Assembly (NCBI RefSeq): GCF_018614035.1
Contig: NZ_JAGGPA010000020.1
Coordinates: 124,001 to 188,000 of the forward strand
Length of the DNA: 64,000 nucleotides
Direction of reading: 5' to 3'
Origin: Streptomyces sp. ISL-96
Lineage (GTDB): Bacteria; Actinomycetota; Actinomycetes; Streptomycetales; Streptomycetaceae
The notes beneath the pieces are model-generated. The model made no database searches, was not told the origin of the DNA, and was given only the letters and a program-made list of their open reading frames with translations. Shown here piece after piece: positions 17,119 through 23,774 of the stretch. Numbering within the stretch: position 1 is the first letter of the stretch; the number at the start of each line of letters is the position of its first letter. The translations under genes and the position numbers were made by a program.

Positions 17119-18570
17119 TCAGGAGTGCTGGGCGGGGGCGGGCTCGCTTCCCTCGGCCTCCTCGGCCTGGGCCTGGGCCGGGGCCGGGACGGCGGCGGCA
17201 GGGACCGGCTTGCGCGAGAGCCGCGGCCGTACGTGGTGGAACAGGATGTTGAGTACGGCGGCGACGAAGGCCCCGACGGCGACGCCGCTTTCGAGCAGGA
17301 TCCGGACGCTGGGTGCGAAGCCGCCGTACACACCAGGGATGAGGATGGGCAGCAGGCCCAGGGCGATGGCGACGGCGCAGATGAAGGTGTTGGTGTGCCG
17401 GTCGAGGTCGGCGCGCCCGAGCATCTGTACGCCGAGCACCGTGATCACGGCGAAGACGACCATGGCGGTGCCGCCGACGACGGCTGACGGGACGATGCTG
17501 ATCGCGCGGGTGATGGGCGCGAGGAAGCCGATGGCGATGAGCACCACGCCGGCGGCTGCCGTGACGTACCGGCTGCGTACGCCGGTGACGCGGACGATGC
17601 CGATGTTCTCGCCGCTGGTCACCAGCAGCGGCAGGCCGAAGAAACCGCCGAAGAGGGACGTGAGCGCGTCGCCGCGGATGGTCTTGGGTACGTCCTCGCG
17701 CTTGTCGATCTCCTTGCCGACGGCCTCCGCGTTGATGACGGTCTGTCCGGTGGCCTCCGCCATGGAGGCGAGGCTGTAGAGCATCAGCGGCAGCGCGGCG
17801 AGCAGGTTGAACTGGGGCGAGCCGAAGGGCAGTAGCTCCGGCACGCTGAGGAGGCCGCCCTGGGCCGCCGGGCCGGTGTCGACCGCGCCGAGGGCGAAGG
17901 CGAGGACCGTACCGGCGATCAGGCCGAGCATGACGGCGAGTTGCCGCAGCGTTCCGGTGAACAGCCAGTAGAAGGCGACGGTGAAGGCGATCGTCGCCAG
18001 GCCGAGCAGCAGGTTGGTGGTGTCGGCGAAGCCGGGCTGTCCTGGGCGGCCGGTGACGAGCAGCGCGCCGACCTTCACCAGGTTGACACCGACGATGACG
18101 ATCATCGTGCCGATGACCAGGGCGGGGAAGAACCTGAGCAGCCGGGAGAAGACAGGCAGCACGACGAAGTAGAACGCGGCGGTGATGATCACCGCGCCGG
18201 TCGCGGTGGGGAGGTCGTGCTGTTCGGCGATCGCCAGGAACAGGATCAGTGGGGCGCCGCCGGGCAGCATGACGAACGGCAGCTTGGGGCCGAACTTCCA
18301 TGGCCCCAGCGACTGGATCAGGGTCCCGACTCCGGAGAGCAGGAAGGCCGCCGAGAGCAGGTTGACGGTCAGACCGGGATCGAGGCGGAGGGTCGCGCTC
18401 ATCAGGAAGATCGCCGAGATCGGGGTCGCGGCCATGACAAGGACGTGCTGGATGCCGAAGAGCAGAATCCTGCCGATCGGCCGGGATTCGTCCACGGGGT
18501 GGATCGCCACGGGGTGGATCTCCTCGGGGTGAGGGGATGCGGGAAGGGACGCGGGGCGGGGACTGGACAC
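17119..18570 (-). CDS. NCS2 family nucleobase (xanthine/uracil type) permease
   Basis: 483 residues with about 12 to 14 hydrophobic segments. The family marks include LLFGIQHVLVM near the N-terminus, LPFVMLPGGAPL, and the functional segment INAEAVGKEIDK...TSLFGGFFGLPLLVTSGENIGI (about residues 290-335), which corresponds to the NAT/NCS2 substrate-site region. It imports nucleobases with protons. The GTG at VSSPRPASL was chosen because GGAG precedes it; longer starts would run through the two operator palindromes. It is the first gene of the operon with the amidohydrolase and TauE genes. Confidence 0.85.
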   Translation of the reverse strand: MSSPRPASLPASPHPEEIHPVAIHPVDESRPIGRILLFGIQHVLVMAATPISAIFLMSATLRLDPGLTVNLLSAAFLLSGVGTLIQSLGPWKFGPKLPFVMLPGGAPLILFLAIAEQHDLPTATGAVIITAAFYFVVLPVFSRLLRFFPALVIGTMIVIVGVNLVKVGALLVTGRPGQPGFADTTNLLLGLATIAFTVAFYWLFTGTLRQLAVMLGLIAGTVLAFALGAVDTGPAAQGGLLSVPELLPFGSPQFNLLAALPLMLYSLASMAEATGQTVINAEAVGKEIDKREDVPKTIRGDALTSLFGGFFGLPLLVTSGENIGIVRVTGVRSRYVTAAAGVVLIAIGFLAPITRAISIVPSAVVGGTAMVVFAVITVLGVQMLGRADLDRHTNTFICAVAIALGLLPILIPGVYGGFAPSVRILLESGVAVGAFVAAVLNILFHHVRPRLSRKPVPAAAVPAPAQAQAEEAEGSEPAPAQHS

Positions 18571-18625
18571 TTTCGAGCTCCGTTCGGCTCGCTCCGGCTT
18601 CGACCGTGATCCGGCCCGGGACGGG

Positions 18626-18657
18626 GGCCAAATCGATTCGGCCAAATCGATTTGGCC
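18626..18657. promoter_or_regulatory. Two overlapping LacI-type operators before the NCS2 permease gene
   Basis: GGCCAAATCGATTTGGCC is a perfect 18-bp palindrome at 18640-18657. A second copy with one mismatch lies at 18626-18643, sharing GGCC, so the centres are 14 bp apart. The central CG is typical of LacI-family operators. The pair sits 56-87 bases before the permease start, where a repressor would block transcription. Confidence 0.75.
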
Positions 18658-18846
18658 GCCAGTATGTGAGGGCTCGGCGGGCACGTCAAGGGATCACGCA
18701 CGCGCCCTTCGCATCGCGCTCGGTCCGAAGCCCCCACGCACTCGATGGGCACGGCGAACGGGTGGGTTGTACGGCGGCACGGCTTCACGTCCGGCAGGCC
18801 GGGCATGCGTTCGTCGAACGGTTTCGAGCCGAGGAATGGTGTGGTG

Positions 18847-19263
18847 ATGACCGAATACGAGCGTTCACGCACAATGCCCGCACTGCCCGAGCATGTCTTC
18901 GACCTGGCAGCCGATATCGACCAGTTGGACCAGTGGCTGCCGGAAGCACTGCATGTGCACGCCGAGGAACTGCCTGCCGTCACCGTCCACGAGGACCGCA
19001 CGGACGAGGACACTTCAGCGCTCCTGCGCGCGCAGAAGGACCAGATGCGGCTGGAGTGGGGCACCCGGGAAGAAGGCAGTTACACCGGGTGGCTCCAGGT
19101 GGCCGGCATCGGCAGCGGCGCCACGGAGGTGACGGTGCATCTCTCATTCTTCGACGAGGACCACGACCCCGGCGAGAAGTCCGTGAACGCCGCCCTGGAT
19201 CACAGCCTCGAACGCCTGGAGGAACAGGTACGGCTGCGCGTCGACGGCGGCGGCGCCGGCTGA
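18847..19263 (+). CDS. SRPBCC (START-like) family protein
   Basis: 138 residues. The N-terminus MPALPEHVFDLAADIDQLDQWLPE and the ending DHSLERLEEQVR are those of polyketide cyclase/START-like fold proteins, which bind hydrophobic ligands in a helix-grip pocket. Ligand unknown. GAGGA precedes a cluster of starts; the ATG was chosen, with two GTGs three and six bases upstream as alternatives. It stands alone downstream of the NCS2 promoter region, reading the other way. A MerR gene follows on the same strand after 168 bases. Confidence 0.75.
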   Translation: MTEYERSRTMPALPEHVFDLAADIDQLDQWLPEALHVHAEELPAVTVHEDRTDEDTSALLRAQKDQMRLEWGTREEGSYTGWLQVAGIGSGATEVTVHLSFFDEDHDPGEKSVNAALDHSLERLEEQVRLRVDGGGAG

Positions 19264-19374
19264 CCTCTCGCGCGGCGTACCGGGATATCTGTCGTGGTGA
19301 CGATAGACATGCGGGACGTGTCTGGCTAGGCTTCCTCACGTAACCAGGAACTCAGCGATACATGGAAGTCCCTC

Positions 19375-19406
19375 GGGGCCCCGGTGCCGTACGGCGTCGG
19401 GGCCCC
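19375..19406 (+). promoter_or_regulatory. Strong hairpin in the leader of the MerR gene
   Basis: Arms of 15 bases, 13 of them paired (GGGGCCCCG ... CGGGGCCCC at the base), surround the two bases TA, ending 25 bases before the MerR start. It may be the terminator of the SRPBCC gene or a regulatory leader structure. Confidence 0.6.
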
Positions 19407-19431
19407 TCGACGCGTCCCAGAAGAGGTGCAA

Positions 19432-19758
19432 ATGACGCAAGAAACCCACCTGCACACCACCGACCGACTCGACGATGACGACTACCCCGCCTACACCATG
19501 GGCCGCGCCGCCGAGATGATCGGAGCCACGCCCGGTTTCCTGCGGGCCATCGGCGAAGCCCGGCTCATCACCCCCTTGCGGTCCGACGGCGGCCACCGCC
19601 GCTACTCCCGCTACCAGTTGCGCATCGCGGCCCGCGCCCGCGAGCTCGTCGACAGTGGTACGCCGATCGAGGCCGCGTGCCGCATCGTCATCCTGGAAGA
19701 CCAGCTCGAAGAAGCCCTGCGTCTCAACGAGGAACTGCGCAACGACCCCACAGAGTGA
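19432..19758 (+). CDS. MerR-type helix-turn-helix regulator
   Basis: 108 residues. YTMGRAAEMIGATPGFLRAIGEARLI then the wing GGHRRYSRYQL is the winged helix of MerR proteins; the remainder is a single dimerisation helix with no effector domain. The size and sequence are close to the HspR/BldC type. GAGG precedes the ATG. Such short members act as repressors or as non-inducible DNA-binding proteins. The nearby Hsp20 gene makes heat-shock control possible, but no HspR-type operator was seen there. Confidence 0.85.
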   Translation: MTQETHLHTTDRLDDDDYPAYTMGRAAEMIGATPGFLRAIGEARLITPLRSDGGHRRYSRYQLRIAARARELVDSGTPIEAACRIVILEDQLEEALRLNEELRNDPTE

Positions 19759-19906
19759 GCCTGGCCCGGTAGACCGTTTTCGGTTCGACCACTGGGAGTC
19801 CCCACCGCCAGATCGCAGAAAGGGTGCCGAGCACCGAAAATGGCGTGTGAACGGCCGAGCGCTTCGACGGCTACCAGGCAGACTCCGAGCAGTGAGGACC
19901 GCACCG

Positions 19907-20056
19907 ATGAGCGAGCAGTCACCGGCCCCTTCCCAGGCAGAGGGCGAGCGCGAAGGCGAGATCCACGAGGACCTGCACCAGACGACCCCTTCGCAGGCGG
20001 AGGGCGAGCGGGACGACAGCGACGAGCAGGAGTCCCAGGAGCCTGCTCCCGAGTAG
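19907..20056 (+). CDS. Small acidic repeat protein
   Basis: 49 residues, very acidic, with the unit PSQAEGER occurring twice about 21 residues apart. GTGAGGA is nine bases before the ATG, and a perfect hairpin covers the stop codon, so it appears to be a real small gene. It should be disordered. No family was recognised; its base composition matches its neighbours. Confidence 0.6.
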   Translation: MSEQSPAPSQAEGEREGEIHEDLHQTTPSQAEGERDDSDEQESQEPAPE

Positions 20057-20083
20057 TCGCCGCGGCGAACCGCCGCGGCGACT
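20055..20083. terminator. Perfect 13-bp stem terminator overlapping a stop codon
   Basis: AGTCGCCGCGGCG and its exact complement enclose AAC. The left arm begins within the TAG of the small acidic gene; the convergent YidB-like gene ends 44 bases further on, so it can serve both. Confidence 0.8.
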
Positions 20084-20126
20084 GAGGGTTCGACTCTGTC
20101 CCATCGACAAGCGGCGTCGGGCAGAG

Positions 20127-20540
20127 TCAGGGGGTGTGGGGGGTGTGGGCCTTGATCAGGTCTTCCAGTGACGTGTCCTGCGGGAGCTGGCCTCCCGGTG
20201 TCAGCTTGTCCACCGCCTGCGGCAGGACCTGAGCGAGCTGGTCGGCGGCCACATCCGTGGGCAGCCCCGCTTGCTGGGCCACGCCCTGGAGCGTGTCCGG
20301 CGGCAGCGCCTGTGCGAGCTGTTCGCCGTCGATCGGTTCGTTGGCGCCCGCTGAGACCCATGAGTGGGCCTGATGCCCCAGACCTCCCTCGCCGAGCGCC
20401 GCCAGCAGACCGTCGAGCGGATTACCGCTCCCCGCCGTGCTGCCGCCGAGCGAGCCGAGCAGCGAGCCGAGGAGGTTCGCCTCTCCGTCGCCTCCCCCCA
20501 GCAGCCCTCTCAGCAGAGCTCCCAGATCCTCTCGCGCCAC
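20127..20540 (-). CDS. YidB/DUF937 family protein
   Basis: 137 residues. The Gly/Leu-rich start AREDLGALLRGLLGGGDGEA is followed by HSWVSAGANEPIDGEQLAQAL and QAGLPTDVAADQLAQVLPQAVDKLTPGG, the typical YidB-like pattern. Function is unknown; the fold resembles small alpha-helical bundles with a glycine-rich tail. The GTG was chosen because AGGGG is seven bases upstream. The gene is convergent with the acidic gene. Confidence 0.82.
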   Translation of the reverse strand: MAREDLGALLRGLLGGGDGEANLLGSLLGSLGGSTAGSGNPLDGLLAALGEGGLGHQAHSWVSAGANEPIDGEQLAQALPPDTLQGVAQQAGLPTDVAADQLAQVLPQAVDKLTPGGQLPQDTSLEDLIKAHTPHTP

Positions 20541-20711
20541 GGTCAACCCCTTTCTCGTGCCGTCATGCGTCGTAAACCAGGCCGATGGTGCCATTCGGCC
20601 GCCCACGCTGCTTTCCGCCGACCGAAAAGTCACCCGTATACCGGCGCGCGCTACGCCGATCGCTGACCGCCGCGAGCCTCATTGCGCCCGGAGGGACAGA
20701 CTGGAGAAATC

Positions 20712-21548
20712 GTGGACCTGGAAAGCATCACCGATGAGCTGTACGGGCTGGCCCCGGCCGACTTCACCGCAGCCAGGAATGAGCGGGCGGCGGCGGCCCG
20801 TACAGCGGGCGACCGTGAGCTGGCAGCGCGGATTCAGGCGCTGCGGCGACCGACGCTGTCGGCCTGGGCCAGCAATCTGCTCGTACGCCGGCAGCCTGAA
20901 CAGGTCCAGCCCCTGATCAGCCTCGGCGAAGGCATGCGCCGGGCCCATCGTGATCTCGACGGCGAGCAGTTGCGCGAGCTCGGCCGGCGCCAGCACGACT
21001 TGGTCGGCGCGTTGGGCCGGCAGGCGAAGCAACTGGCCGCCGATGCCGGACACCCGGTCAGTGAGGACGTACAGCACGAGGTGGAACGCACGCTGCACGC
21101 CGTCCTGGCGGATCCCGGGGCCGCGCAGGAGTGGGCCGCGGGCCGGCTCACCAAACCGCTCAGCCCACCGGTCGGGTTCACCGCTGCCACGGCCCCGGAC
21201 GCCGTGCCGCAGAAGGCTCCTCCCGGCTCCTCTGCCGACGAGCGGAAGGCAGAGGAGGAAAATGCGGCGCGGCGCGCGAGGCTGGCTCGGGCCGAGCAGG
21301 AGGCGAAGGCGGCCGAGCAGGAGGCACTGGCCCGCGAGGAGGAGCTGGCACAGGCCGGGGCCCGGCTGGAGGAAGCGGAGGGCGAGGTCGCGGCGCTGGC
21401 CGAGCAGTTGAAGGAGGCCAAGGAGCGGCAGAAGGCTGCCCGCGAAGCGGTCGTGACGGCGCGGGACCGCGCCCGGGAAGCCGGCACGGCGGCCCGCAAA
21501 GCTCGCCGCCGTGCCGAGGACGCGGCCGGACACGCCGACGGCCGGTGA
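20712..21548 (+). CDS. Coiled-coil protein of unknown function
   Basis: 278 residues. The N-terminal part has a conserved look (DLESITDELYGLAPADFTAARNE and LRRPTLSAWASNLLVR). A linker near residues 150-185 leads to a long Ala/Glu/Arg-rich coiled coil (EEENAARRARLARAEQEAKA onward) to the end. The segment TLSAWASNLLVRR is known from actinobacterial proteins of unknown function. GGAGAAA precedes the GTG start. The stop lies inside a perfect hairpin. Confidence 0.75.
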   Translation: MDLESITDELYGLAPADFTAARNERAAAARTAGDRELAARIQALRRPTLSAWASNLLVRRQPEQVQPLISLGEGMRRAHRDLDGEQLRELGRRQHDLVGALGRQAKQLAADAGHPVSEDVQHEVERTLHAVLADPGAAQEWAAGRLTKPLSPPVGFTAATAPDAVPQKAPPGSSADERKAEEENAARRARLARAEQEAKAAEQEALAREEELAQAGARLEEAEGEVAALAEQLKEAKERQKAAREAVVTARDRAREAGTAARKARRRAEDAAGHADGR

Positions 21549-21568
21549 CCGTTGGCGGTCACCGGCCG
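21539..21568. terminator. Perfect 13-bp stem terminator over a stop codon
   Basis: CGGCCGGTGACCG and its complement flank TTGG. The stop of the coiled-coil gene is in the left arm, and the convergent DUF2267 gene ends just beyond. Confidence 0.8.
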
Positions 21569-21582
21569 AAGGAAAAGAGAGC

Positions 21583-21987
21583 TCAGGCGGCGGCCGGGGC
21601 GAGTTCCGCGCGGCCGAAGAGAAGGGCGTAGCCCCTGGGCAGGCCCGCGGTGATGCGCCGCGTGAGGTCGTCGCCCACGCAGTCGGCCACGACGCCGAGT
21701 ACGGAACTCACGCCCCAGCGTGCGGCGGGGGCGGTCAGTCCCCCGAGTCTCGCGGCGACGGTGTCGACGAACTCCGGCGCGGTCAGGGAACGGGCCGCCG
21801 GGGTCTGACGGGCGAGTATGACGGCCGCCTCCACAGGCAGCAGGCGCACCAGTTCGCGACGTTCGTCGCCATTGGTTTGTGTGCCCAGCACAGTCAGTAC
21901 GGTGCGCAGGACGCGCTCCGCCTCGGCGTCGGTGGCGTACTGCCCTGAGGCGCGGACCTGCTGTACGAGTTCGTTCCACCGCATCAC
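21583..21987 (-). CDS. DUF2267 family protein, paralogue A
   Basis: 134 residues. The pattern GQYATDAEAERVLRTVLTVLG...DERRELVRLLP...FVDTVAARLG...SSVLGVVADCVGDDLTRRITAGLP is DUF2267, an alpha-helical domain often next to stress and gas-vesicle genes. It is clearly a paralogue of the gene 140 bases upstream. The start is GTG ATG, with GTG given because a GCAGG lies eight bases before it. Six phased direct repeats precede it. Function unknown. Confidence 0.82.
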   Translation of the reverse strand: MMRWNELVQQVRASGQYATDAEAERVLRTVLTVLGTQTNGDERRELVRLLPVEAAVILARQTPAARSLTAPEFVDTVAARLGGLTAPAARWGVSSVLGVVADCVGDDLTRRITAGLPRGYALLFGRAELAPAAA

Positions 21988-22027
21988 TGTGGCTACCTGC
22001 CTCTCTGCTGTTTTTACTAATCCTCAC

Positions 22028-22093
22028 GGAGTTGGAATGGTGTCCTGACGGTGTCGGGACAGTATCCAGTTGGTGTCCGAGTGGTGTCCGAAT
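22028..22093. repeat. Six direct repeats at exact 11-bp spacing in the DUF2267 A promoter
   Basis: Units begin at 22028, 22039, 22050, 22061, 22072 and 22083; consensus GGTGTCCGAAT, best in units 2, 3, 5 and 6 and weaker in 1 and 4. Eight bases from the array, reading toward the gene, is the -10-like TAGTAA. Phased direct repeats beside a -10 are how SARP and OmpR/PhoP-type regulators bind. Confidence 0.75.
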
Positions 22094-22125
22094 TCAGCAT
22101 GCCCCCTCTCCGGGGCGCCAGCACC

Positions 22126-22518
22126 TTATGGCTGGGGACGCCCGAAAAGGAGGTCATAACCCGGGGGCAGCTGAAGCAGGACACGGCGCATCAATTCGTC
22201 GTCGGTGGCATCGGCCACCACGCTGAGGACGGCGCTGACGTCCCACTTCGCGGTCTCCTCCGTGGCGCCTTCGATCCAGGCCGCTGTCGCCCGCACGAAC
22301 CGCTGCGCCGTAAGGGGCTCGGCGGCCGGGAGCGGGTTGAGCAGCAGGAGCGCGCACGTCTCCGGCAGCCGCGCGGCGAGTTCGGCCCGCTCGCTGCCCA
22401 CGACGTGCGCACCCAGGAGTGCGATCACCACGCGGGTCGCCCGCTCGGCTTCCTGCCGTGAGGAATACTGGCCACGCTCCTGGACGGCGGCCAGGAACGC
22501 ATCCCACTTCATCACCAT
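22126..22518 (-). CDS. DUF2267 family protein, paralogue B
   Basis: 130 residues. It shares with paralogue A the GQYSSRQEAERATRVVIALLG start, the ERAELAARLP segment and the ending LPPGYDLLFGR. The ATG reading MVMKW was chosen because AAGG is eight bases before it; an ATG two codons later is possible. It lies downstream of Hsp20, whose terminator separates them. Confidence 0.82.
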   Translation of the reverse strand: MVMKWDAFLAAVQERGQYSSRQEAERATRVVIALLGAHVVGSERAELAARLPETCALLLLNPLPAAEPLTAQRFVRATAAWIEGATEETAKWDVSAVLSVVADATDDELMRRVLLQLPPGYDLLFGRPQP

Positions 22519-22610
22519 GCCGCCGGCCTTTCCTCGTACGTAACTCGTGGTACGTAAGTCGTGCTGTGCTGTGCGCATCGCGCCCGGTGCCGCGCGGACG
22601 GAACCGGACG

Positions 22611-22658
22611 CGAGAGGGGCGGGACCTGGACCGCGGGCCCCGGTCCCGCCCCTTCTCG
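22611..22658 (-). terminator. Terminator after the Hsp20 gene
   Basis: AGGGGCGGGACC and its exact complement are 15 bases apart, with a longer imperfect base beyond. It directly follows the Hsp20 stop. Confidence 0.75.
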
Positions 22659-22659
22659 G

Positions 22660-23085
22660 TCAGCCGCTGATCTGCTTGGGGGCGCTTCCGCCCGTGATGG
22701 AGATCTTGCGCGGCTTGGCCTGCTCCGCGACCGGAATGGTCAGGCGCAGCACACCGGCGTCGTACGACGCGTCGATGCGCTCGGTATCGAGGGTCTCACC
22801 CAGGAACATCTGGCGGCTGAAGGATCCCGTCGGGCGTTCCGCGATCAGGACTTCCGCGTCCTCGCCCGCGTGGGAGCTGCGCTCGGCCTTCACGGTCAGC
22901 ACGTTCCGCTCGACGTCGAGGTCGATCGACTCCGGGTCCACACCGGGCAGGTCCACCTCGACAACGAAGGTGTCACCGTCCCGGTAGGCGTCCATCGGCA
23001 TGGCCGTCGGCCTCGCGGCGGTGCCGACCAGCTGCTGGGTGAGGCGGTCGAGCTCGCGGAAGGGATCGGTACGCATGAGCATCAT
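22660..23085 (-). CDS. Hsp20/alpha-crystallin small heat-shock protein
   Basis: 141 residues. The alpha-crystallin domain shows [34 protein letters not shown] and the ending [20 protein letters not shown], with the conserved GVLRLTIP. The N-terminal arm ([19 protein letters not shown]) is short, as in bacterial Hsp20. It holds unfolded proteins in large oligomers. A TTGTCA/TGTATA promoter and a small palindrome lie upstream. The gene is followed by its own terminator. Confidence 0.93.
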   Translation of the reverse strand: MMLMRTDPFRELDRLTQQLVGTAARPTAMPMDAYRDGDTFVVEVDLPGVDPESIDLDVERNVLTVKAERSSHAGEDAEVLIAERPTGSFSRQMFLGETLDTERIDASYDAGVLRLTIPVAEQAKPRKISITGGSAPKQISG

Positions 23086-23098
23086 CGGTCACTCCTTT

Positions 23099-23110
23099 CC
23101 CGTATACGGG
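23099..23110. promoter_or_regulatory. 12-bp palindrome between the Hsp20 promoter and start
   Basis: CCCGTATACGGG is perfectly symmetric and sits 14 bases before the Hsp20 start. It is a candidate repressor site. Confidence 0.4.
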
Positions 23111-23130
23111 ATGCACATGGCGACAACACC

Positions 23131-23159
23131 TATACAGCTCGCGGCAGCAAAGTTGACAA
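23131..23159 (-). promoter_or_regulatory. Vegetative-type promoter for the Hsp20 gene
   Basis: Reading toward the gene, TTGTCA and TGTATA are 17 bases apart, close to the sigma-70/HrdB consensus and optimally spaced. The -10 ends about 45 bases before the start codon. Confidence 0.65.
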
Positions 23160-23177
23160 GCCCGCGCTCAGTTTGTT

Positions 23178-23225
23178 GTACGGCGACGGCCCTGGCGCCA
23201 CGCGCCAGGGCCGCTGTCTCCGTAC
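23178..23225. terminator. Long terminator hairpin downstream of the SRPBCC gene
   Basis: A perfect 12-bp inner stem, CGGCCCTGGCGC with loop CAC, is enclosed by a GTACGG/CCGTAC outer stem. It lies between the SRPBCC stop and the Hsp20 promoter. Confidence 0.8.
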
Positions 23226-23230
23226 GGCCG

Positions 23231-23689
23231 TCAGCCGGGCTTGATGCGGCCGCGCCAGCCCCCGGACTCGCCGCCCTGGTGCTCGATGAACTCCTTGAAG
23301 CGCCGCATGTCACCCTTGATGCGCCGGTCGATCATGCCAGTCATATCCGCGGTCTTCTCCGCCGCTCCACTCGCTTCGACGTCCATCACGAGCTCCACCC
23401 GTGTATGCGTGTCGTCGACGCGCTGGAACCTGACCATGCCCTTCTGCCGCGTATCGCCACTGGTGGTCCGCCAGGTGATCCGCTCGTCGGGGAGCTGGTC
23501 GACGATCTCGGTGTCGAACTCGCGCTTCACTCCCCCGATCTTCGTGGTCCAGTGGTTGTGACGGTCGTCGATCTGCCTGACCTCCTCAACCCCCTCCATG
23601 AAGTTCGGGAACTCCTCGAACTGCGTCCACTGGTTGTAGGCGGTGCGGACGGGGACCTCGACCTCTACCGTCTCCTTCACCGTGCTCAT
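23231..23689 (-). CDS. SRPBCC (polyketide cyclase/START-like) protein
   Basis: 152 residues. TVEVEVPVRTAYNQWTQFEEFPNFMEGVEEVRQ is the classic start of the cyclase/dehydrase SRPBCC subfamily, and FKEFIEHQGGESGGWRG is its ending in actinobacteria. The helix-grip pocket should bind a hydrophobic ligand, identity unknown. AGGAGGAGG precedes the chosen ATG. The gene stands between its own terminators next to Hsp20, consistent with an envelope- or stress-related role (inference). Confidence 0.85.
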   Translation of the reverse strand: MSTVKETVEVEVPVRTAYNQWTQFEEFPNFMEGVEEVRQIDDRHNHWTTKIGGVKREFDTEIVDQLPDERITWRTTSGDTRQKGMVRFQRVDDTHTRVELVMDVEASGAAEKTADMTGMIDRRIKGDMRRFKEFIEHQGGESGGWRGRIKPG

Positions 23690-23710
23690 CTGCGCCTCCT
23701 CCTGGGTGAC

Positions 23711-23733
23711 GCGCGGCAGCGTGCCTGCCGCGC
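23711..23733 (-). terminator. Hairpin between the FUSC and SRPBCC genes
   Basis: GCGCGGCAG and its exact complement flank CGTGC, 42 bases after the FUSC stop in the direction of transcription. A GC-rich terminator is the likely role. Confidence 0.6.
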
Positions 23734-23774
23734 GGATCTTGGCACGTAGGTGCGGGTACCCGATCATCGCGTCT

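Noticed and set aside
15703..17487. 594-codon plus-strand open frame across the amidohydrolase and permease genes
   Set aside because: The two minus-strand genes have clear motifs; the antisense frame is Gly/Val/Arg-rich and spans a gene boundary.
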